From Betaproteobacteria bacterium (GTDB lineage Bacteria; Pseudomonadota; Gammaproteobacteria; Burkholderiales; Burkholderiaceae_C), in NCBI GenBank assembly GCA_009918225.1, contig RGEP01000140.1:1-5273 (forward strand): a DNA stretch of 5,273 nt. The letters run 5' to 3'. The translations under genes were made by a program, and so were the position numbers. The stretch's first letter is position 1; every line of letters begins with the position of its first letter. Below are positions 1-5,181 of this stretch, piece after piece. Below the pieces are notes generated by a model, which worked only from the letters and a program-made list of their open reading frames with translations, was not told the DNA's origin and made no database searches.

Positions 1-207
1 CTTCATCCGCAGATGACGGGTCAGCATGTCGTTGATGGTGTAGTTGCGCACATGCCCCATGTGCAGCTTGCCACTGGGGTAGGGCAGCATGGAGCAGGCG
101 TAGAACTTGGCCTTGTTCGGGTCTTCGGTGACGCGGTAAGCGTCCTTCGCAGCCCAATGCGATTGGGCCGCGGCTTCCACCTCAGCGGGCAGGTACTTGG
201 GATTCAT
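1..207 (-). CDS. leuS: Leucine--tRNA ligase, N-terminal fragment (cut by window edge)
   Basis: LeuS charges tRNA-Leu with leucine in the cytoplasm and is a class I aminoacyl-tRNA synthetase. Only the first 69 residues are in the window; the rest lies beyond the left edge. The fragment contains the LeuS N-terminal signature MLPYPSGKLHMGHVRNY at about residues 40-56, including the class I HIGH-type ATP-binding motif as HMGH at residues 49-52. The ATG at 205-207 gives the usual N-terminus, with about 48 residues before HMGH. No Shine-Dalgarno sequence precedes it: the sense strand upstream reads CCTCCT, the opposite of a ribosome-binding site. The start lies 26 nt inside the end of the preceding exbD/tolR-like gene, so translation probably depends on coupling, or on a promoter close to the ATG. 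Identity is very secure. The truncation is an artefact of the window. Confidence 0.97.
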   Translation of the reverse strand, partial: MNPKYLPAEVEAAAQSHWAAKDAYRVTEDPNKAKFYACSMLPYPSGKLHMGHVRNYTINDMLTRHLRMK

Positions 208-646
208 GGGGCGGAATTGTAGGAGGCCGCCCCCCGGCCGAGTCGGTGACAAAGGCCATGCGCGACAGACCCGCCTTCTGCAGCACACCGATAAGCTCGG
301 CCACCTGGCCATAAGGCGCCGCACGGTCGGCGCGCAGCTGCACTTCGGTCTTGGGGTCCTGCTCAGCGGCCTGCGTCGCCCGGGCCACCAGCTGCTCACG
401 GTCCACCCGCTGCTCGCCCACGTAGGTGCGGCCTTGACCGTCCAGCGCCACCAGCAGCGGCTTGGGCGCCTGCGACGGGCCGGCGGCATCGCTGCGCGGC
501 AGGTCCAACTTCAGGCTGTTGCTCATCAAGGGCGCGGTCACCATGAAGATCACCACCAACACCAGCATGACGTCGATCAGGGGCGTCATGTTGATCTCGC
601 CCATGGGCTCAGACCGGGAGCGGCTGGGCATGCGCCCGAAGCTCAT
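182..646 (-). CDS. exbD: ExbD/TolR-family biopolymer transport protein
   Basis: This 154-residue protein is the small partner of an inner-membrane proton channel that drives TonB- or TolA-type envelope work. It has the family's shape: a short basic cytoplasmic N-terminus, one membrane helix at about residues 22-41, then a periplasmic domain. The helix follows the motif GEINMTPLIDVMLVL, whose aspartate (Asp25) aligns with the essential proton-carrying Asp of E. coli ExbD/TolR. SLKLDLPRS after the helix is also typical. A GGAG lies 8 nt upstream of the ATG, and the start overlaps the stop of the channel gene as ATGA, so the two subunits are translationally coupled. The C-terminal tail (from about residue 134) is Pro-rich, and its codons overlap the start of leuS. 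ExbD versus TolR cannot be settled from sequence alone, because neither tonB nor tolA is adjacent. The family call is firm and the symbol is provisional. Confidence 0.9.
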   Translation of the reverse strand: MSFGRMPSRSRSEPMGEINMTPLIDVMLVLVVIFMVTAPLMSNSLKLDLPRSDAAGPSQAPKPLLVALDGQGRTYVGEQRVDREQLVARATQAAEQDPKTEVQLRADRAAPYGQVAELIGVLQKAGLSRMAFVTDSAGGRPPTIPPHESQVPAR

Positions 647-1293
647 GCCCGACGCTCCGTTGAAGCGGCCAGAAGGTCATGGGCGAAGCCCTCGAGTTGC
701 TCTTCGGCCGCCGCAATCCACTTGCCCAACAGGTTGTAACCCAAGACCGCCGGAATGGCCACCGCCAAGCCCGCAGCCGTCATGATCAGGGCCTCACCCA
801 CGGGGCCCGAGACCTTGTCCACCGTCACCGCCCCGGACAGCGACATTTCCACCAGGGCGTGGTAGATGCCCCAGACGGTGCCGAACAAACCGATGAAGGG
901 CGCGGTGCTGCCCACCGAGGCCAGCCACACCTGGCCCATGCGCAGGTGCGCCAGGCTCGCCTGCAGCGCCTGCCGAAGGCGCCGGGTGCACTGCGCCGCA
1001 GTCGAGGCGCCCTGGGCCAAGCTGCCGGCCAATTCCTGAGCCTGCGCGGCATCCAACAGGGGCAGCGCCACGCCTTCGCGGTCCAGGCCCGCCAGCCGTT
1101 CACGGGCCAAAGCCCATTCGGGTGCAGCCCAAAAAGCCTCCAATGCGCGCGGCAGGTCGCTGGCCACGCGCCGCAGCACCCAAGCCTTCCAAAAGATCAG
1201 GGCCCAGCTCACCACCGACATGAGCAGCATCAGCAGGGCCACTGCCCGGCCCACGGCGTCGGTCTGGCCCCAGAAGTCGTTGAATCCGTCCAT
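643..1293 (-). CDS. exbB: MotA/TolQ/ExbB proton channel family protein
   Basis: This 216-residue inner-membrane protein is the multimeric proton-channel subunit that pairs with the following ExbD/TolR protein. Three membrane segments are visible, at about residues 16-36, 122-146 and 166-190, with a long cytoplasmic loop between the first two. The second contains GSTAPFIGLFGTVWGI and the third EALIMTAAGLAVAIPAV, the two hallmark blocks of the family. Thr139 (in GTVWG) and Thr172 match the conserved pore threonines that face the partner's aspartate. The ATG at 1291-1293 lies 19 nt after the dapB stop and has only a weak ribosome-binding site, so coupling to dapB is plausible. Its stop overlaps the next start as ATGA. 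It could equally be called TolQ: the conserved blocks do not discriminate, and no tonB, tolA, tolB or pal gene is in view. The exbB symbol follows the usual naming of stand-alone pairs. Confidence 0.9.
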   Translation of the reverse strand: MDGFNDFWGQTDAVGRAVALLMLLMSVVSWALIFWKAWVLRRVASDLPRALEAFWAAPEWALARERLAGLDREGVALPLLDAAQAQELAGSLAQGASTAAQCTRRLRQALQASLAHLRMGQVWLASVGSTAPFIGLFGTVWGIYHALVEMSLSGAVTVDKVSGPVGEALIMTAAGLAVAIPAVLGYNLLGKWIAAAEEQLEGFAHDLLAASTERRA

Positions 1294-1312
1294 GGATCAG
1301 CAGCCCGGCGCC

Positions 1313-2143
1313 TCAGGCCCGAAAGCCCAACACCTGAGCCATGTCGAACAGGCCCGCGCCCCTGCCCATCAGGAAGCGCGCTGCGCGCAGGCTGCCCTGG
1401 GCGTAGGTCACACGGCTGCTGCTCTTGTGGGTGATTTCGATGCGCTCACCGGTGCCCATGAACATCACCGTGTGGTCGCCCACCACATCGCCGCCGCGCA
1501 CCGTGGCAAAGCCAATGGTGGAGGGGTCGCGCTCACCGGTAACGCCCTCACGCCCGTATACCGCGCAATCGTCCAGGCTGCGGCCCAAAGCGGCAGCCAC
1601 CACCTCGCCCATGCGCAGGGCAGTGCCACTGGGCGCATCCACCTTGTGGCGGTGGTGGGCCTCGACGATTTCGATGTCGTAGCCTTCATTCAGGGCGCGT
1701 GCAGCCATGTCCAGCAGCTGCAGCACCACGTTGACACCCACGGCCATGTTGGGGGCCATGACCACCCCCAGATGCTGGGCGTGAGCAGCCACCTGCGCCT
1801 TCTGCTCGGGCGAAAAGCCGGTGGTGCCAATCACCATGCGCGTGCCGTGTGCGCGGCAGGCTTGCAGATGGGCCAGGGTGCCTTCGGGCCGCGTGAAGTC
1901 GATCAACACATCAGAGACCGCGGCGGCGGCATTCAGGTCAGAGCCGACCTTCACCCCACTGGCGCGGCCCAGCCAGGCCGTGGCGTCGCTGCCCAAAGCC
2001 GGGCTGGTGGGGATGTCCAGTGCCGCACTGAGCACACAGTCGGGGGCCTGCTCCACCGCCTCAATCAACATGCGGCCCATGCGCCCGCTGGCGCCGGCCA
2101 CCGCCACTCGAATTGGGCGAGCCCCCCCGGGCGAGGCCGCCAT
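1313..2143 (-). CDS. dapB: 4-hydroxy-tetrahydrodipicolinate reductase
   Basis: DapB reduces 4-hydroxy-tetrahydrodipicolinate with NAD(P)H, the second committed step of the pathway to meso-diaminopimelate and lysine, in the cytoplasm. The 276-residue protein has the N-terminal Rossmann motif GASGRMG at residues 17-23, IGTTG at 105-109, APNMAVGVNV at 130-139 and the DapB signature EAHHRHKVDAPSGTAL at 161-176. His163 and Lys167 correspond to the E. coli catalytic His159 and Lys163. Length is normal (E. coli 273). I start at the ATG at 2141-2143. It overlaps the bamE stop by one base (TGATG) and has GGAG 8 nt upstream. A TTG one codon earlier would also keep the frame open but is less likely. The overlap implies translational coupling with bamE, and the downstream channel gene follows after 19 nt. 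Nothing looks damaged. Confidence 0.97.
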   Translation of the reverse strand: MAASPGGARPIRVAVAGASGRMGRMLIEAVEQAPDCVLSAALDIPTSPALGSDATAWLGRASGVKVGSDLNAAAAVSDVLIDFTRPEGTLAHLQACRAHGTRMVIGTTGFSPEQKAQVAAHAQHLGVVMAPNMAVGVNVVLQLLDMAARALNEGYDIEIVEAHHRHKVDAPSGTALRMGEVVAAALGRSLDDCAVYGREGVTGERDPSTIGFATVRGGDVVGDHTVMFMGTGERIEITHKSSSRVTYAQGSLRAARFLMGRGAGLFDMAQVLGFRA

Positions 2144-2700
2144 CAACGGGGCTCCAGGGGCGGGTAGGTGCGCGCTGCACCTTGGGGCAGGGGCGACACG
2201 GCCGACTCGCTGCGCACCGGCAGGGGCAGCTTGTCGCGTTGCGCCTGGGTCAGGGCCAGGGGAGGCACTTTGGGCGTTGGGGCCCGGCGGTCCACCATGC
2301 CGGCCACGAACTGGTGCTCGGTGGGCAGGTCGGGTGCCGTGATGCGCTCCACCACACCATTCTTGAAGTGCACCGCCACCGCCAGCCGTGTGGGCGCCTT
2401 GTCGGTGCTGCCCGCACGCTGGCTGATGAAGACGAAGTCCCAGCGGTTGGCATGGAAGACATCGGTGAGCATGGGGCTGCCCAGAATGTCGCGCACGTCT
2501 TCTCGCGGCATGCCGGGCTTGATCAGGGCCAGCTGGTCGCGTGTGACGACGTTGCCTTGCTGGATGTCGACCCGGTAGGGGGTCAACCGCTCCAGGACGT
2601 TCGGTGCCCGCAAGGCCACGGTGTCAGGACGAGAGGCGCAGCCGCCGATCAGGGCCAGGGCCAGGCAGCCCGAAAGGCTCAACAACGGCTTGAAGCGCAC
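2143..2700 (-). CDS. bamE: Outer membrane assembly lipoprotein BamE (OmlA/SmpA family)
   Basis: BamE is a small lipoprotein of the BAM complex, which inserts beta-barrel proteins into the outer membrane. From the GTG at 2698-2700 the protein has 185 residues. A compact lipoprotein signal peptide (basic RFK, then a hydrophobic core) ends in the lipobox LIGGC, with Cys21 as the predicted lipidated residue. The SmpA/OmlA domain follows: PYRVDIQQGN (41-50), KPGMPREDVRDILGSP (61-76) and the FHANRWDFVF stretch (82-91), which match E. coli BamE's DINQGN, GMTQQQV and NTWFYVF regions. A Pro-rich tail follows from about residue 139; E. coli BamE has nothing comparable. An alternative ATG at 2758-2760 would add 20 residues and give an unusually long n-region. 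Neither start has a good ribosome-binding site, so the start is uncertain. The gene is divergent from fur and heads the bamE-dapB-exbB-exbD-leuS run. Confidence 0.88.
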   Translation of the reverse strand: MRFKPLLSLSGCLALALIGGCASRPDTVALRAPNVLERLTPYRVDIQQGNVVTRDQLALIKPGMPREDVRDILGSPMLTDVFHANRWDFVFISQRAGSTDKAPTRLAVAVHFKNGVVERITAPDLPTEHQFVAGMVDRRAPTPKVPPLALTQAQRDKLPLPVRSESAVSPLPQGAARTYPPLEPR

Positions 2701-2758
2701 GGAGGCCCGGGCAGACGCGGGCGCCCCCAGTCTGGCCGCCCCCTGGATGAGGGCCCCC

Positions 2759-3187
2759 ATGACCCACGCCGACGAACTCAAGAGCAGTGGCCTGAAGGCC
2801 ACCCTGCCCCGCATCAAGATCCTGGAGGTGTTCCAGAAAACCACCTTGCGCCACATGACGGCCGAGGACGTCTACCGCGCCCTGCTGGCCGAGCACGCCG
2901 ACATCGGCCTGGCCACGGTCTACCGGGTGCTGATGCAGTTTGAGCAGGCCGGCCTGCTCACCCGCAGCAACTTTGAAAGCGGCAAGTCCGTTTTCGAACT
3001 CAACCAGGGCCAGCACCACGACCACCTGGTCTGCCTGAGCTGCGGACGGGTCGAGGAGTTTTACGATGCAGCCATCGAAGCCCGCCAACGGGCGATTGCC
3101 CAAGAGCGGGGCTTCGAATTGGCTGACCACAGCCTGGCGCTCTATGCGGAGTGCCTGAAGAAGGACTGCCCCCACCGCCGGGGTTGA
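2759..3187 (+). CDS. fur: Ferric uptake regulator Fur
   Basis: Fur is the iron-responsive dimeric repressor of iron-uptake genes. The 142-residue protein aligns along its length with E. coli Fur: GLKATLPRIKILEVFQ (residues 11-26), the winged-helix DNA-binding region with IGLATVYRVLMQFEQAGL (49-66), SVFEL (77-81) and the metal-binding HHDHLVCLSCGRVEEF (86-101). Cys92/Cys95 and Cys132/Cys137 match the two structural-zinc CxxC-type pairs of the E. coli protein. His32, Glu80, His87, His89 and Glu100 match its other metal ligands. The ATG at 2759-2761 has GAGGG 5 nt upstream and gives the family's usual N-terminus. An in-frame ATG four codons earlier is less likely. It is the only plus-strand gene in the window, divergent from bamE and convergent with hprK. 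I see no AT-rich Fur box upstream, so autoregulation is not evident here. Confidence 0.97.
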   Translation: MTHADELKSSGLKATLPRIKILEVFQKTTLRHMTAEDVYRALLAEHADIGLATVYRVLMQFEQAGLLTRSNFESGKSVFELNQGQHHDHLVCLSCGRVEEFYDAAIEARQRAIAQERGFELADHSLALYAECLKKDCPHRRG

Positions 3188-3220
3188 GGCCACGGCAACC
3201 GGCAGTGCCGGCGGCCCTCA
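3185..3220. terminator. Inverted repeat between convergent fur and hprK, possible bidirectional terminator
   Basis: The 30-bp gap between the two convergent stops contains CCGGC-AGT-GCCGG (3199-3211), a 5-bp GC stem with a 3-nt loop. An outer arm is formed by TGAGGCC (3185-3191) and GGCCCTCA (3213-3220), complementary except for one bulged base. The outer arms contain the two stop codons themselves. No run of T follows on either strand, so it is not a classical intrinsic terminator. The position suits a shared transcription end, but the role is inference. Confidence 0.4.
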
Positions 3221-4228
3221 GTCGTCCTCGCCGCTTTCCATGGCCGCCTGGTGGCGGCTGAGGAACTCTTGATAGGTGTCGATGCCCCGCAGCTGCAGCA
3301 CGGTGTTGCGCACGGCAGCCTCCACCAGCACGGCCAGGTTGCGGCCGGCATCCACCGCAATCACCACCTTGCGCACCGGCAGGCCCAGAATCTCCTCGTA
3401 CAGGGGCTCGTGGGGCAGGCGCTCAAACTCGCGCTCCATGGTCTCACGTCGCACCAGGTGCACGATGAGCTTCAAGCGCATCTTGCGCCGTACCGCGGTT
3501 TCACCAAAGATGGCCTTGATGTCCAACAGGCCGATCCCGCGCACCTCCATGAGGTTCATCAGCAGGGCCGGGCAGCGGCCTTCAATGGCGGTTTGCGACA
3601 CGCGAAACAGGTCAACGGCGTCGTCGGCCACCAGGCCATGCCCGCGCGAGACCAGCTCCAAGCCGAGTTCGCTCTTGCCCAGGCCCGATTCGCCCGTGAG
3701 CAGCACCCCCAGGCCCAAGATGTCCATGAACACCCCATGCCGCGTGGTGCGTTCAGCCAGCAGGTGGCCCAGGTAGGTGCGCAGCACGTCGATGACATGG
3801 CCCGCGGAGCTGCTGGTTTGGAACAGGGGGATCTCGGCGCGGTCGCACATGGCCACCAGCCGGTCTGGTGGCGTCTGCGCATCGGCCACGATCAGCACCG
3901 GCGGCTCCAGGGTGACGATGCGGGAAATGCGCCGCTCTGCCACTTCAGCCGACGGGTGGCTGAGGTAGGCCACTTCGCGTGAACCCACCAGCTGCACCCG
4001 GTAGGGGTGGATGTAGTTGAGGTAGCCGATCAAGTCGGCCGCTGAGCGCGCCTGGGCGATAGCGGACTCGGCAAAGTGGCGTTCGGGATGGGCATGGCCG
4101 GCCACCCACTCCCACCGCAGGGTGTCGCGGTGTTCCTCAAACAGCGCTTCGGCACTGAGCAGCGCGTGCCGTCGGCGCGATGATGGGCGCTCTGGGGGGT
4201 TCAAGCCACCGACTTCAAGGGTTGCCAC
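3218..4228 (-). CDS. hprK: HPr kinase/phosphorylase
   Basis: HprK/P phosphorylates and dephosphorylates a regulatory serine on HPr-type phosphocarriers. In proteobacteria it works with the nitrogen-type phosphotransferase system. The longest frame, from a GTG at 4226-4228, has 336 residues. The N-terminal domain includes GYLNYIHPYRVQLVG (68-82) and EPPVLIVADAQTPP (108-121). The catalytic domain has His164, the Walker A loop GESGLGKS (179-186), VADDAVDL (200-207) with the conserved Asp pair, and the family signature MEVRGIGLLDIKAIFG (227-242). The start is uncertain. Recalled family members begin a few residues before the LLSAEALFEEH block, so the first ~18 residues here look extra. The GTG lies inside an AGGAG that is too close to serve it. 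A TTG at 4202-4204, overlapping the ptsN stop as TTGA, is an alternative giving 328 residues. Translational coupling to ptsN is likely with either start. Confidence 0.95.
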   Translation of the reverse strand: MATLEVGGLNPPERPSSRRRHALLSAEALFEEHRDTLRWEWVAGHAHPERHFAESAIAQARSAADLIGYLNYIHPYRVQLVGSREVAYLSHPSAEVAERRISRIVTLEPPVLIVADAQTPPDRLVAMCDRAEIPLFQTSSSAGHVIDVLRTYLGHLLAERTTRHGVFMDILGLGVLLTGESGLGKSELGLELVSRGHGLVADDAVDLFRVSQTAIEGRCPALLMNLMEVRGIGLLDIKAIFGETAVRRKMRLKLIVHLVRRETMEREFERLPHEPLYEEILGLPVRKVVIAVDAGRNLAVLVEAAVRNTVLQLRGIDTYQEFLSRHQAAMESGEDD

Positions 4229-4671
4229 TCCTGAATCAGCCGGTGCACCGTGGCCGCGTCGGGCTCGGTCTTGAGCCGTTCGCGCAAGGCGCGGTCGCTG
4301 AGCAGTTCGGCGATCTCAGACAGGATTTCCAAGTGCCGCTGCGTGGCGGCCTCGGGCACGAGCAGCACGATGAGCAGGCTCACCGGTTCGTCGTCGGGGG
4401 CATCGAAGGCGATGGGCTCGCGGGCCCGCAGCACCGCGGCCATGGGGTTCTTCAATCCCTTGATGCGCCCATGGGGAATGGCCACACCGTGGCCCAGTCC
4501 GGTAGAGCCCAGGCGCTCGCGCGCGAACAGGTTGTCGCTGACGGTGGCGCGCGGGATCGACTGCAGGTTCTCAAACAGCAGACCGGCATGCTCGAACACG
4601 CGCTTCTTGCTGGTGACGTCCACATCCACCAGCACATGGGCGGGTGGCAGGATGGCGGCGAGTCGGTTCAT
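4201..4671 (-). CDS. ptsN: PTS IIA-like nitrogen regulatory protein PtsN (EIIA-Ntr)
   Basis: PtsN is the terminal phosphoacceptor of the nitrogen-type phosphotransferase chain. It is a cytoplasmic regulator that in other bacteria acts on potassium, nitrogen and stress physiology rather than on sugar uptake. The 156-residue protein is a single EIIA (PTS type 2) domain, close to the 163 residues of E. coli PtsN. The active-site block GLGHGVAIPHGRI (58-70) contains His67, the predicted phosphorylated residue, matching the IPHG of E. coli. SLLIVLLVPEAATQRHL (98-114) and LEILSEIAELL (114-124) are also typical. The ATG at 4669-4671 gives the expected N-terminus (MNRLAAILPPAHVLVDVDV). Its ribosome-binding site is weak, but a consensus -10 box lies about 28 nt upstream. 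The end overlaps the hprK reading frame, placing a kinase and a phosphoacceptor of linked pathways in one operon. Confidence 0.96.
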   Translation of the reverse strand: MNRLAAILPPAHVLVDVDVTSKKRVFEHAGLLFENLQSIPRATVSDNLFARERLGSTGLGHGVAIPHGRIKGLKNPMAAVLRAREPIAFDAPDDEPVSLLIVLLVPEAATQRHLEILSEIAELLSDRALRERLKTEPDAATVHRLIQEWQPLKSVA

Positions 4672-4699
4672 GGCGCTGGCGCGGCGAAATCGGTGGGAG

Positions 4700-4705
4700 A
4701 TTATA
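4700..4705 (-). promoter_or_regulatory. -10 box of a probable ptsN-hprK promoter
   Basis: The minus strand reads TATAAT here, a perfect sigma-70 -10 hexamer in otherwise GC-rich sequence. Transcription would start near 4693, leaving a 5' leader of about 22 nt before the ptsN ATG. No good -35 hexamer stands out at 16-19 bp spacing (the candidates are GC-rich), so the promoter may be weak or activator-dependent. It lies downstream of the hpf terminator, which supports separate transcription of ptsN-hprK. Confidence 0.6.
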
Positions 4706-4765
4706 GGAACGACACCGCCTGCGCGCCCGACTAAATGTGAGCCCCTGCCCAAGGGCCGCGCGCCC

Positions 4766-4793
4766 AAGCAAAAGGGGTGGCCGAGCCACCCCT
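4766..4793 (-). terminator. Intrinsic terminator of hpf
   Basis: On the minus strand AGGGGTGGC, a TCG loop and GCCACCCCT form a perfect 9-bp stem (4773-4793). TTTTGCTT follows directly (down to 4766), which is the expected U-rich tail. It begins about 35 nt after the hpf stop. A smaller hairpin, GGGCC-CAT-GGCCC at 4810-4822, lies between the two. The orientation fits hpf only: there is no T-run on the plus-strand side. Confidence 0.85.
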
Positions 4794-4827
4794 GGGTTTG
4801 CGCCGTCCAGGGCCCATGGCCCGCGGC

Positions 4828-5169
4828 TCAGCCGTTGATCGACAGGCTGCGCTTGGGGGAATCGTGGTGGTGGTCTTGCACCCGGTCTTTGTGGCGCACC
4901 ACTTGCCGGTCTAGTTTGTCCATGAGCTGGTCAATGGCGGCATACAGGTCTTCGTGGCTCTGCTCCACAAAGATGTCGCGGCCCTTGACATGAAGCGTCA
5001 CTTCCGCCTTTTGACGCTGCTCCTTTTCCTTTTTCTTCTCCACGCTCAGGATCACGCTGACATCGACCACCTGGTCGAAGTGCCGCGTCACGCGGTCCAG
5101 CTTGTTGAGCACATATTCGCGCAGGGCGGGGGTGACCTCCAGATGATGGCCGCTGATCGTCAGGTTCAT
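4828..5169 (-). CDS. hpf: Ribosome hibernation-promoting factor, short HPF/YfiA type
   Basis: HPF binds the small ribosomal subunit and promotes inactive ribosome dimers in stationary phase or stress. The 113-residue protein carries the S30AE/HPF domain: MNLTISGHHLEVTPALREYV (1-20), a charged central stretch with LSVEKKKEKEQRQKAEVTLHV (41-61), and GRDIFVEQSHEDLYAAIDQLMDKLDRQV (63-90). The tail is His-rich (HHH at 100-102) and ends RSLSING. It is somewhat longer than E. coli Hpf (95) and lacks the C-terminal dimerisation domain of long HPFs. The ATG at 5167-5169 is chosen because AAGGAGGT ends 4 nt before it and the protein begins as the family does. The frame stays open upstream to an ATG at 5233-5235, but that stretch has no HPF similarity. 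Neighbouring ptsN is the usual partner, but here a terminator and a new promoter separate them. RpoN, often upstream of hpf in proteobacteria, is not seen in the 104 bases available. Confidence 0.95.
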   Translation of the reverse strand: MNLTISGHHLEVTPALREYVLNKLDRVTRHFDQVVDVSVILSVEKKKEKEQRQKAEVTLHVKGRDIFVEQSHEDLYAAIDQLMDKLDRQVVRHKDRVQDHHHDSPKRSLSING

Positions 5170-5173
5170 CCAG

Positions 5174-5181
5174 ACCTCCTT
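5174..5181 (-). promoter_or_regulatory. Strong Shine-Dalgarno of hpf
   Basis: The minus strand reads AAGGAGGT, fully complementary to the end of 16S rRNA, 4 nt before the hpf ATG. It is by far the strongest ribosome-binding site in the window and decides the hpf start against the in-frame ATG at 5233-5235. It fits a protein that must be made in quantity as growth slows. Confidence 0.85.

Noticed and set aside
679..1434. A 251-codon plus-strand frame antisense to the ExbB-like gene
   Set aside because: The composition is a shadow pattern (Arg, Gln, His and Pro rich) with no domain or start signal, and it crosses a real gene boundary.
1220..2167. A 315-codon open frame on the plus strand antisense to dapB
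   Set aside because: It mirrors dapB codons in GC-rich DNA, is rich in His, Ala, Gly and Gln, and shows no known domain. DapB is unmistakable on the other strand.
2701..2758. Fur box controlling fur or bamE
   Set aside because: The gap is GC-rich and contains nothing like the AT-rich GATAATGATAATCATTATC consensus.
2701..2856. Upstream extension of bamE into fur, up to an ATG at 2856
   Set aside because: The added residues precede the signal peptide and are antisense to fur. A lipoprotein needs its signal peptide near the N-terminus.
2624..3193. A 189-codon minus-strand frame antisense to fur
   Set aside because: It is the mirror of fur, which has complete metal-binding and DNA-binding motifs on the plus strand.
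3251..3982. A 243-codon plus-strand frame antisense to hprK
   Set aside because: It is a low-information His/Gln/Ala-rich shadow of hprK, with no recognisable motif.
4672..4767. Upstream extension of ptsN by 32 codons
   Set aside because: It would run through the TATAAT promoter box, and the added residues do not resemble any PtsN N-terminus.
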